The position numbers were made by a program, and so were the translations under genes. The notes under the pieces were generated by a model. It ran no database searches and was not told the origin of the DNA. It saw only the letters and a program-made list of their open reading frames with translations. From Entomospira nematocerorum (lineage in GTDB: Bacteria; Spirochaetota; Spirochaetia; WRBN01), in NCBI RefSeq assembly GCF_028748105.1, contig NZ_CP118168.1, positions 1,240,001 through 1,304,000 of the forward strand: DNA of 64,000 nucleotides, read 5' to 3'. The stretch's first letter is position 1. Every line of letters begins with the position of its first letter. Shown in pieces: positions 35,101 to 42,016 of this stretch.

Positions 35101-35442
35101 GTAGATTATACGAACCTATTGAGAAAACGTGGAATGGCTTTGCGAGAGGCTGTTATTGAAACAGGCCGTCTTCGATTACGTCCGATCCTTATGACTACTC
35201 TCACAACTGTTCTTGGTATGATTCCCATGGCAACGGCCACAGGAGATGGTACAGCGATGACAAAACCTATTGGTATTACCGTTGTTGGTGGTATGATCTC
35301 GTCTTCAATTATGACCTTATTCTTAGTACCTGTTCTCTATTATCTCTTCAATCAGCGTAATGAGAGAAGAAATATTGAAAAAATTGCTCAAGAACGCAAA
35401 ATTCTAGAAGAACGTCGCAAGTCCCTTGCAACCGAGGAGTAG
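32164..35442 (+). CDS. RND-family efflux transporter
   Basis: 1092 residues, twelve predicted membrane helices and two periplasmic loops. Family signs: FPTISVITRYIGAGPEEVE, the helix pair LVFLRNVKSALIVSITMPLS and the TM4 segment GVGMIVDSSIVIIENIY, with one aspartate kept (VDSS instead of VDDA). TM10 has VGIVVNTGIILVDY. A highly charged tail of about 40 residues ends the protein. It forms a tripartite exporter with the two upstream products. The PII-like gene starts 3 bases after its stop. Confidence 0.93.
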   Translation: MSMVKTLINKPVSVVVLSSLVLIISLFMLTLIPQELTPEMDFPTISVITRYIGAGPEEVESGITEILESAFLSISGVTEITSTSSENVSRVSINFDWDRDLDAATNDIRDKIDLVRNSLPEDADNPVIFRLNINTMIPVISMRLSGLDMSGEELKAIAEDSVVPYIEQLNGVASVDLFGGRERQVRVEVIQNRLEAYNITMSEVAQVLTAQNIQISAGSIDMEASRLLLRTAGEFSNLQDIEDVVVAYRPLLFTPATTIQGSSWASINTSVSGNGGTRMIPVRIRDIADVHYGFADAVTYSAVNGEPALILNITRQSGSNAVDIARLLRSQMPVFNDKLPNGLELEILYDTSRLTSNSIARVVESALSGLVLIIIVLLVFLRNVKSALIVSITMPLSIFTTVMFMYLFDLTLNLMSLTGLTLGVGMIVDSSIVIIENIYRYREKGVKATTAAHLGTSEMIMAITSSTLTTVAVFLPMVIFQRELEIVGVLFGDLAFTIVIALFSSLVFSVTVVPVLAGTFLAIDTPKQKPLKGIMARVDKVMERFLNWMDAKYARGIEWSLNHKFIVIFVSFGALAASIMILRSPLIGTELMPSMDSQTVEVSFELPVDSTLEATASIGRDFTKRMNEAFDSLNIGTVVNYYILTVGGSSLTGAGQPNSGTLTMVMDDEFHNRPLSSDAVQDVARQFFNYYPDVNFNFGSRGFGSGAAFELNITGNDQNQLRIISEEIATILEGIPQIREPNSDLEDGIPETIIVPNRDIIGALGLTIAGIGSEIRTNINGNAVSVYRADGDEIDIYLVLREEDRLSIRDLDRIYVNSRITGTRMPVSNLVSIEQGISPVSIVRKNQIRQATVTANAALRSDGTPYPAGLVSAAAWQAINQEYVPVDGIMLREGGGNQDFIDLIPTLIAVVFVSIILVYGIMASQFESLKDPFIIILTIATMPIGPILIYAITRQPFSTFSIIGMIMLVGIVVNTGIILVDYTNLLRKRGMALREAVIETGRLRLRPILMTTLTTVLGMIPMATATGDGTAMTKPIGITVVGGMISSSIMTLFLVPVLYYLFNQRNERRNIEKIAQERKILEERRKSLATEE

Positions 35443-35444
35443 TT

Positions 35445-35741
35445 ATGTCACAACAAGAAAAGCTATATCGCATAGAAATTATTGCTAATCAAGCCGTTCG
35501 AGATGAAATCATCAAGGAATTTACCGTTATTGGATGTAATCATTACACAGAAATTCCCCTTGCCTATGGAAAAGGAAGACAAGAACCCAAGCAAGGGGAT
35601 AGTATCTGGCCTGAGACTAATATTATCTTAATTATTTATGCTAATCACAAAACACTCTTGGACATTAAATCAGCGATTGCAATCATAAAAGAGACATTTC
35701 CTCATGAAGGTATTAAAATGTTTGTTCTAGAACAATCATAA
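35445..35741 (+). CDS. Small PII-like transporter-associated protein
   Basis: 98 residues, soluble, with an alternating beta/alpha pattern (YRIEIIANQAVRDEIIKEF, TNIILIIYANHKTLLDIK) as in ferredoxin-like or PII folds. It resembles the PG0541-type proteins that accompany RND pumps. The start lies three bases after the RND stop, so it is co-translated and probably senses or regulates the pump (inference). Its last six bases overlap the convergent tatD gene. Confidence 0.7.
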   Translation: MSQQEKLYRIEIIANQAVRDEIIKEFTVIGCNHYTEIPLAYGKGRQEPKQGDSIWPETNIILIIYANHKTLLDIKSAIAIIKETFPHEGIKMFVLEQS

Positions 35742-36473
35742 AGTAAAACCAAAACTATCAATAAAATTTTGATATATTCTCGATTGCAGATCTATGACAC
35801 TTACTTGCCGTAGATCTGCAACTTTTTTATATACCAACATCAAATCTGTCCAGGTCGTCTCCACCTTCTCTCTTATAGGCTGATACGGTGCATCAGTCTC
35901 TAGAAAAAGCCAATGTAATGGTATTTCTTTGGCCATTCGCTCTGCAATTTTACTCCCCCATAAAATAGGTGTTCCGATACTAAAAAAAGCAAGTACACCC
36001 TTTTTACGAAGAGCAATTATCTCATTCCAAGAGCCTGAATAACCATGAAAAATCACAGCACGTAATTGTTTAAGATAAGATACATACTTAAAGATATACT
36101 CCATAGCTCGCCTTTGATGAATGATGACAGGTAGTCCGTGCTTAATAGCTAACTGTATCTGTATTACAAAAAATTCCTCTTGTAGCATAATTGTATCACG
36201 AAAATGAGGATGTAAATCAAATCCAACTTCTCCTAGCACATGAATTTTTTTTCTCTCTTCCTCGTTAGCAAAAATTGCCATTAACACTTCTAAATATTCC
36301 TGATTAGGATCCTGAGGGTGAATGCCTAATGAACGAATAATATAAGGGTTATTCATACTGTTTAATAGTGATTGCATCTCTATAGGTGTATGAGCATTGA
36401 GAACAGTTGGGCCAATCAAAAGATGACTACGAGTATATGCACTCCAATGAGCATGAATATCTATATATAGCAT
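35736..36473 (-). CDS. TatD-family metal-dependent hydrolase (putative DNase)
   Basis: 245 residues. Metal ligands are visible: HAH (about residues 7-9), GEVGFDLH (glutamate about 80), IIHQR, FHGYSGS and ETDAPY. TatD-family members are cytoplasmic metal-dependent nucleases with 3'-5' exonuclease activity on DNA. The protein is shorter than E. coli TatD (260) but keeps all motifs. AAGGA precedes the ATG at 36473. Confidence 0.87.
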   Translation of the reverse strand: MLYIDIHAHWSAYTRSHLLIGPTVLNAHTPIEMQSLLNSMNNPYIIRSLGIHPQDPNQEYLEVLMAIFANEEERKKIHVLGEVGFDLHPHFRDTIMLQEEFFVIQIQLAIKHGLPVIIHQRRAMEYIFKYVSYLKQLRAVIFHGYSGSWNEIIALRKKGVLAFFSIGTPILWGSKIAERMAKEIPLHWLFLETDAPYQPIREKVETTWTDLMLVYKKVADLRQVSVIDLQSRIYQNFIDSFGFTL

Positions 36474-36532
36474 ATATTATCCTTTTTTTAATTATGATTA
36501 TCTTTCTTCTTATCGTCGTCGATGATTATTTC

Positions 36533-37114
36533 ATGACACATAATAAACAACAGCAATACACCTATTGGCAATTGTATCGGTCATTTTTCAGAATCGGTCT
36601 CCTCACTTTTGGTGGTGGCATGGCTATGCTTCCTTGGCTTGAAGAAGAGATGGTTCAATATGGTTTTGATCGAGACGATATTTTACGAATTTTCAGTCTA
36701 GCACAAAGTATGCCCGGTATGATCGCAACCAATGTTCCCACGATCATTGGTCGCGAACTCCGTGGGTTTTGGGGTAGCTTCTGGGCTACCCTAGGAGTTA
36801 TTACACCATCATTTATAATTATTCTCCTCATTGTATGGGGTTTAGCACCACTTCTTGATAAGCCCAGTGTACAAGGTGCCTTGCGTGCCATTCGCTCCAC
36901 TGCAGCTATCATGATTCTCTTTAGTGCGGTAAATCTCGGGAAAAAAATTTTTCAACAAAAAAAAGGAATACGTACAATTATCTCAGGATTAATTCTGATT
37001 GCCATTATTTTACTCTCCTTTTTTACGCGCATTAACCCATTTATCTTTATCATTGGAGCCATTACTCTTGCTACAGTTGAATTTTTCATAAAACATAAAC
37101 GAGGAAAATTATGA
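36533..37114 (+). CDS. Chromate transporter, first half
   Basis: About 193 residues, half-size CHR protein. The family signature is FFRIGLLTFGGGMAMLPWLE, followed by AQSMPGMIATNVPTIIG; about five or six membrane helices. Together with the next gene it forms a heteromeric short-type chromate (CHR) transporter; the natural substrate in anaerobes is uncertain. Start taken at ATG 36533 close to the domain. ATG 36494 is possible; neither has a clear ribosome site, and longer frames run into tatD. Confidence 0.85.
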   Translation: MTHNKQQQYTYWQLYRSFFRIGLLTFGGGMAMLPWLEEEMVQYGFDRDDILRIFSLAQSMPGMIATNVPTIIGRELRGFWGSFWATLGVITPSFIIILLIVWGLAPLLDKPSVQGALRAIRSTAAIMILFSAVNLGKKIFQQKKGIRTIISGLILIAIILLSFFTRINPFIFIIGAITLATVEFFIKHKRGKL

Positions 37115-37659
37115 TATATCTACAATTAGCTTGGACCTTTTTTTTTATTGGTGCAATTAGCTTTGGCGGTGGGTTTGCTATGCTACCACTTCTAGAGCGT
37201 ATGCTCGTTGATGATTGGATTTCACAGCGTCAATTTCTTGATATTCTCGCCATAAGTCAAGCAACCCCAGGAGCATTTGCTATCAATGCTGCAACATATG
37301 TAGGTGCCATCGCTGTCTCCAGTTCTCTCTTAGGATCTAGCATTGCAACAATGACTCTCTCCATGCCCGGTTTTCTCCTAAGCTACTATGTTGCTTACCC
37401 CATGCTAAAAGCAAAGGAACATCCCTATATTGACATCTTAATGAAGTATCTGGCTCCCACCACACTAGGATTAATTAGCTTTGCCGGCCTTAATCTGTTT
37501 CTTAATGAACTAACAGCCATCCCTTCTTTTCACTCTATTGACCTCCGATCGGGACTATTTATGATACTTTCGGCCATTATTTTGCGCTTCAAATTAATGA
37601 AAAGTATTACTCTCATTTTTACTATGGCTTTACTTGGATTGGTGTTATATCTTTTTTAA
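37111..37659 (+). CDS. Chromate transporter, second half
   Basis: 182 residues with the matching CHR signature FFIGAISFGGGFAMLPLLE, then AISQATPGAFAINAATYVG. Its ATG overlaps the stop of the first half (ATGA), so the two are made together. Half-size CHR pairs are usual in Firmicutes and spirochaetes. A 22-bp perfect palindrome (ATATCTTTTTT and its complement, 37647-37668) covers the stop codon. Confidence 0.87.
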   Translation: MIYLQLAWTFFFIGAISFGGGFAMLPLLERMLVDDWISQRQFLDILAISQATPGAFAINAATYVGAIAVSSSLLGSSIATMTLSMPGFLLSYYVAYPMLKAKEHPYIDILMKYLAPTTLGLISFAGLNLFLNELTAIPSFHSIDLRSGLFMILSAIILRFKLMKSITLIFTMALLGLVLYLF

Positions 37660-37667
37660 AAAAGATA

Positions 37668-37696
37668 TTGTATAATTTTGATGTTTAATGTATAAT
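37668..37696 (+). promoter_or_regulatory. Promoter of feoA
   Basis: TTGTAT (37668-37673), 17 bases, TATAAT (37691-37696), 22 bases before the ATG. The leader is very short. Confidence 0.6.
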
Positions 37697-37718
37697 TTTA
37701 CCATAAAGAGAGGATATT

Positions 37719-37961
37719 ATGAACGGTCATCCTATTAAATTAAAAGATCTTCATATTGAGGAACAAGCTACAATTGTTGGATATGAGAATAATGATGAAG
37801 TTGCACTTCACCGACTTTTGACACTGGGATTAACGAAAAACGCCACAGTCGTGCTTAAACAAATTGCACCTCTAGGGGATCCGGTGAAAGTTGGTGTTCG
37901 TGGTTTTGACTTGAGCCTGCGAAAAGATGAAGCAGACTCTCTTATTCTCATGAAACTCTAA
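37719..37961 (+). CDS. feoA: FeoA-domain protein
   Basis: 80 residues, a single SH3-like FeoA domain: HRLLTLGLTKNATVVLKQIA, then GDPVKVGVRGFDLSLRKDEA. FeoA proteins assist the ferrous-iron permease FeoB, but no feoB is adjacent. It may act with a distant FeoB or be a stand-alone regulator. AGAGAGG precedes the ATG. Only three bases separate it from the convergent queA. Confidence 0.88.
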   Translation: MNGHPIKLKDLHIEEQATIVGYENNDEVALHRLLTLGLTKNATVVLKQIAPLGDPVKVGVRGFDLSLRKDEADSLILMKL

Positions 37962-37964
37962 TTC

Positions 37965-39002
37965 TTAGGGTAAAATTAGCATTGCATCACCATAGGAAAA
38001 AAAACGGTAACCCTTTTTTATCGCTTCTTCATAGCTTTCCCTGATTAAATCATATCCAGCCAGAGCACTCACCAATGCTAATAGTGTTGATTTAGGTGTA
38101 TGAAAATTGGTAATCAATCCGTCAATACACCTAAATTCATATCCTGGATAGATGAATATAGAGCTCATTGAAGAACCACTGTTAATTTCATTATTTTGAC
38201 TCTCCTGCATAGCACTTTCCAATAATCGGCACGAAGTTGTACCAACAGCGATGATTGGTTTTCCTTCTTTCCTTGCTCGATTAATCATATCCGCAGCAAC
38301 TGGTGTTATAGTATAGGACTCTGTATGAATATGATGATCTTCGATCATTTCTGTTCTTACTGGTGCAAATGTTCCCATTCCTACATGCAATGTTGCAAAA
38401 GTATGTTCAATACCTTTTTCAGCAAGTTTTTCTAGAATTTCTTCCGTAAAATGTAATCCAGCTGTAGGTGCTGCCGCACTGCCTAAGTGCTTTGCATAGA
38501 TAGTTTGGTATCGATCATCATCTAATGTTGATGCATCTCGATGCATATAAGGAGGAAGTGGCATGCTTCCATACTGTTCAATGTATGATTCACTCAGTCC
38601 ATGAAATTCAATAATTTTTGTACCCTCTCCACCCTCTGCATCAGCTATGATAGTCGCAGTAACGCCTTCAGGAAGTTGGTATTGCTTCCCTATTCTCTGT
38701 CGTTTAGCTTTACTTACTAACACAACCCATTGATCGGAGCTAATAGGGTGTAGCAATAGCATCTCTACAGAAGCTCCACTCTCCATAGCGACAGCCATCA
38801 AACGAGCCTTACGTACCTTGGAGTCATTAAAGACCAATAAGGCATTCCTAGGTAATAAATCAATAATATCCTTAAATTGATGATGGCTAATTTCTCCTCT
38901 AGAAATACATAATTGCATCAAGCGATCATCCCCACGAACGATACTTGGACTACTAGCAATTAATTCTGAAGGTAAATCAAAATCAAAGTCACTGGTTTTC
39001 AT
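37965..39002 (-). CDS. queA: S-adenosylmethionine:tRNA ribosyltransferase-isomerase
   Basis: 345 residues, full length. Starts MKTSDFDFDLPSELIA and has VFNDSKVRKARL, GSAAAPTAGLHFTEEIL, FATLHVGMGTFAPVR, and near the end NFHTPKSTLLALVSAL. It transfers and isomerises the ribose of SAM onto 7-aminomethyl-7-deazaguanine in tRNA, giving epoxyqueuosine. Its presence implies a queuosine pathway, though no tgt or queG is in the window. Confidence 0.96.
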   Translation of the reverse strand: MKTSDFDFDLPSELIASSPSIVRGDDRLMQLCISRGEISHHQFKDIIDLLPRNALLVFNDSKVRKARLMAVAMESGASVEMLLLHPISSDQWVVLVSKAKRQRIGKQYQLPEGVTATIIADAEGGEGTKIIEFHGLSESYIEQYGSMPLPPYMHRDASTLDDDRYQTIYAKHLGSAAAPTAGLHFTEEILEKLAEKGIEHTFATLHVGMGTFAPVRTEMIEDHHIHTESYTITPVAADMINRARKEGKPIIAVGTTSCRLLESAMQESQNNEINSGSSMSSIFIYPGYEFRCIDGLITNFHTPKSTLLALVSALAGYDLIRESYEEAIKKGYRFFSYGDAMLILP

Positions 39003-39085
39003 TTAGTACATTTTCTCTCTTTTCAAAATTTCATTTTCAAGATATCATAAAAGGAGATTAAAAACTACATAAGAGGATTTAAATT

Positions 39086-39427
39086 ATGACGATTTTTGAA
39101 AAAATTTTGCACAAAGAAATTCCTACCACTATCATCTATGAGGATGAGTATGCCCTCGCCTTCCCAGATATATCACCGCAAACACCTATTCATATTCTTG
39201 TCATTCCAAAACAAAAAGCGCGTAATTTTTCTGATTTAAATCAGTGGAGTCCTGTAGCCATTGGTGAGTACATGCATTCAATTCAAAAAGTCATCCATCA
39301 TCTCAACCTTACAGATGGATATCGCATTGTCTTTAATACAGGAGATCAGGGAGGACAAACAGTCGATTACTTACATGCACATATTCTGGCAGGAGAGACA
39401 CTAGGTTGGCCACCTTTTCCGGTATAA
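39086..39427 (+). CDS. HIT-family (HinT-like) nucleotide hydrolase
   Basis: 113 residues. FEKILHKEIPTTIIYEDEYA and the C-terminal GGQTVDYLHAHILAGE are clear HinT features. HinT-type proteins hydrolyse purine nucleoside phosphoramidates. The His triad is altered: where HinT has HxHxH, this has YxHxH, with the first histidine replaced by tyrosine. The last His, normally the nucleophile, is kept. Ribosome site AAGAGGA. Activity is therefore plausible but not certain. Confidence 0.88.
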   Translation: MTIFEKILHKEIPTTIIYEDEYALAFPDISPQTPIHILVIPKQKARNFSDLNQWSPVAIGEYMHSIQKVIHHLNLTDGYRIVFNTGDQGGQTVDYLHAHILAGETLGWPPFPV

Positions 39428-39469
39428 AAATTCTTCAAGAAAATCAATCAAAAGGCCGATGGTATACAT

Positions 39470-40180
39470 ATGCAAAGAATTTTGTTAATCGCCACTTTTT
39501 TGTTTATGAGTTCTCATCTCTGGGCACAGTTATCCCAAACACCAGAATCTCCATCAAGCTTGACACTGCACTTAAAGATAAGCAGTATGCATACATCTCA
39601 AGCTCCTGAGGTCTGGAATAGCTACTTCATACTCACCTATCAAGAGCGTTATATCCCTCGCTTTGTAGCCGTTGCCTTTGAGCATGAAAACTATCAAATA
39701 TTACATAAATTTCTTCGTAATGAACAAAATATCTTTGTCTATTATGATAATATTCCTGATCTGCCTGAACTTAAATATCGTATCATCGTTGATGGAGTCT
39801 GGCAAGCTGACCCCAACAATCCTCATACTATGACAGATCCAAAAGGGGTATCACTTTCCATTTTAACGCTCCCACAGCAACGTAATATTCTTGCGAAAGG
39901 TCCCATCTATCGTGGCGGTGGCATTGTAGACTTTTATCTCTCTACCCGACCAGAAGCAAATGTTTTTCTCGTAGGCGATTTTACGCGGTGGGATCCCTTT
40001 CTGCTACCGATGAAAGAAGTAGAGGATGGACTCTATCATGTGAGACTCTTTCTAGGCAAAGGACAACACCACTACTACTTTCTCGTAAATGGTTCTCGTA
40101 TGACCGACCCAGCAAATTTTTTACAAAAAGAATTTTTAGGAGAGACAGTATCTGCCTGGCAAACGCCCGACAACTACTAA
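39470..40180 (+). CDS. Secreted protein with CBM48-like (glycogen-binding) domain
   Basis: 236 residues with a signal peptide (ends LWAQ). The C-terminal about 85 residues form an early-set/CBM48-like domain: VDFYLSTRPEANVFLVGDFT, then RWDPFLLPM, GLYHVRLFLGKGQHHYYFLV and DPAN. This is the pattern of the AMPK/isoamylase N-terminal domain. The N-terminal half may hold a related sandwich (LKYRIIVDGVWQADPNNPH). No catalytic domain is present. Secreted glucan-binding or envelope proteins of this type are common in spirochaetes; the role is unknown. Confidence 0.75.
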   Translation: MQRILLIATFLFMSSHLWAQLSQTPESPSSLTLHLKISSMHTSQAPEVWNSYFILTYQERYIPRFVAVAFEHENYQILHKFLRNEQNIFVYYDNIPDLPELKYRIIVDGVWQADPNNPHTMTDPKGVSLSILTLPQQRNILAKGPIYRGGGIVDFYLSTRPEANVFLVGDFTRWDPFLLPMKEVEDGLYHVRLFLGKGQHHYYFLVNGSRMTDPANFLQKEFLGETVSAWQTPDNY

Positions 40181-40215
40181 AGACTACTGATATCCCATGT
40201 GGCATTGTAATTTCT

Positions 40216-40956
40216 ATGAATCTAATTATACTTAATCAATCAGAAATTTTAGACGGAGGAATCCTGCATTTACTACAGGATGATCCTCGGCTAATACATA
40301 TCATCAATATTCTCAAATTATCTAAAGGTGATACATTCAAAGCAGGAGTCCTAGGTAATTCATTTGGTATTGCAACTATTCAGTGTATATCATCCAATCA
40401 CATGATTGCCCAGTATGATATTATATCATCCAAGGTTGATCAGCATTATCCAATTCATTTATTTCTCGGATCGGTGCGTCCCCTTGTCATGAAGCGTCTA
40501 CTCAAAGATATCACATCTATGGGAGTAGATACCTTATCACTATTTACTAGTGATAAGGGTGAACGCAGCTATCTCGAGAGTTCACTTTGGAAAAATAATC
40601 AGTTTGAAGAACATGTTATTGAGGGTTTAAGTCAGGCTGTATCAATTAATCCACCCACTATTCAACGGTATAATTCGTTATCAGAAGCCCTACAAACATA
40701 TACCGCATCTTCTTATGCATACATTCTTGATCCATATGCAAAAAAAACTTGGCGAGAAGAATTTTCTGCACACAACAGACAATCAGCTATAGATTCTATC
40801 TATCTCATCATCGGCTCAGAAAGAGGGTTTAGCCAGGAAGAAATGCACTTAGCACAACAAAAAGAATTTCTCCCCATCTCGATTACTCCTCGTATTCTAA
40901 GAACAGAAACAGCTACTATTGCTACGCTAACCTTAGCAAGTCAACTCTTTGCATAA
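40216..40956 (+). CDS. rsmE: 16S rRNA (uracil-1498-N3)-methyltransferase
   Basis: 246 residues of the SPOUT superfamily. The C-terminal knot carries IIGSERGFSQEEMHLAQQ and TPRILRTETATIATLTLASQ, typical of RsmE. The N-terminal PUA-like part contains RLIHIINILKLSKGDTFKAG. It methylates U1498 in 16S rRNA near the decoding site. The frame is open far upstream (to 39988), but that part overlaps the previous gene; ATG 40216 matches the usual start. There is no clear ribosome site. Confidence 0.93.
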   Translation: MNLIILNQSEILDGGILHLLQDDPRLIHIINILKLSKGDTFKAGVLGNSFGIATIQCISSNHMIAQYDIISSKVDQHYPIHLFLGSVRPLVMKRLLKDITSMGVDTLSLFTSDKGERSYLESSLWKNNQFEEHVIEGLSQAVSINPPTIQRYNSLSEALQTYTASSYAYILDPYAKKTWREEFSAHNRQSAIDSIYLIIGSERGFSQEEMHLAQQKEFLPISITPRILRTETATIATLTLASQLFA

Positions 40957-40966
40957 AAGAATACAG

Positions 40967-42016
40967 TTACCTGCTACCACGCTTTGAACCTGAAGCGTAA
41001 AAACGACCTGTATTCCGATTATTGGAGTGCCCATTAGATTCGCGGACATGCTTCCTCCACCTTATCTGCCAGCAACGATGTGGATTACTTTTTCTAAAAT
41101 CGTAAGGAACTGTAAACGTCGTAATTTCCTTAATTTCCAAAGAGGGAAATTGTCGTGTATCCATGTGCAAAGACTTTAATGGAGAGGAAAAATATAAAAT
41201 ACCGCCAACTCGTTTAAGGAGCTTGGCAGATTTCTCAATTAAAGTAATGTATCCTCGCTGAATATCTAGAGGTTTATCCATCTGTCGACTATTACTAAAT
41301 GCGGGAGGATCACAGATAATAATATCAAAATAATGACTATATTTTACAATAGCCTCTTCCATCCATGACAGTGCATCAGCCCGAATAAATCGGAATTGTT
41401 CACCCAGTAAACCGTTTCTGTGAAAATTATGCTTAGCCCAATCAAGATATCGTTGAGATAGATCAACATTCACAACTTCACTTGCACCGCCTACAGCAGT
41501 GACAACCCCAAATGAGCCCGTATAACTGAAGAGATTCAATACTCTTTTACCATAAGAAAGATCTTTAAGCTCTCCACGTAAAGGGCGATGATCCATAAAA
41601 AGACCTATATCCAAATAATCTGTTAAATTCAAGAGATAAAAGAGTTCATGCTCCTGAGTCTCCACCGTAACTGATACCATCTCCTCAGATTTACTATATT
41701 GGGCTCTCTCTCCCTTTACACGCTCCTTATAGAAGATCCGATCTGATGAGAGACTAAGAGCTTTCTGTACAACATCCAGATAACGATCCTTTTGCCAATC
41801 ACGATGACTTGTATCCAAAAAAGCAACAATAACAGCATATTTTTCATTAATATAATCGATTGTCAAAGGAATATTATTTTCTCTATCAAAAATACGATAA
41901 CTACTTGTACTCTCCTCAATCGCCCATTCTCGCCGATGTGCTAGTCTCTTCTTAAGGCTACGCATGAAACTCTTTAAATAGTAATCTTCTTGCTCTAGTT
42001 GCTTTACTTTATTCAT
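40967..42016 (-). CDS. Class I SAM-dependent rRNA methyltransferase (RlmK/RlmI-like)
   Basis: 349 residues. A Rossmann methyltransferase core with VLNLFSYTGSFGVVTA (SAM site), VVNVDLSQRYLDWAKHNF and the catalytic FDIIICDPPAFSNSRQMD. DPPxFSNS is typical of the RlmK half of RlmKL, which makes m7G2069 in 23S rRNA; RlmI is the alternative. An N-terminal domain of about 150 residues precedes it. The tail is basic and Asn/Arg-rich. Start at ATG 42016 overlaps the murE end by 8 bases, indicating coupling. Confidence 0.85.
   Translation of the reverse strand: MNKVKQLEQEDYYLKSFMRSLKKRLAHRREWAIEESTSSYRIFDRENNIPLTIDYINEKYAVIVAFLDTSHRDWQKDRYLDVVQKALSLSSDRIFYKERVKGERAQYSKSEEMVSVTVETQEHELFYLLNLTDYLDIGLFMDHRPLRGELKDLSYGKRVLNLFSYTGSFGVVTAVGGASEVVNVDLSQRYLDWAKHNFHRNGLLGEQFRFIRADALSWMEEAIVKYSHYFDIIICDPPAFSNSRQMDKPLDIQRGYITLIEKSAKLLKRVGGILYFSSPLKSLHMDTRQFPSLEIKEITTFTVPYDFRKSNPHRCWQIRWRKHVRESNGHSNNRNTGRFYASGSKRGSR

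Noticed and set aside
37647..37668. Terminator after the chromate transporter genes
   Set aside because: The 22-bp palindrome has no loop and no U-tract after it; it overlaps the stop codon and the feoA -35 box. Treated as an AT palindrome.
39988..40215. N-terminal extension of rsmE
   Set aside because: It overlaps the CBM48-like gene in another frame; the known RsmE start fits ATG 40216.
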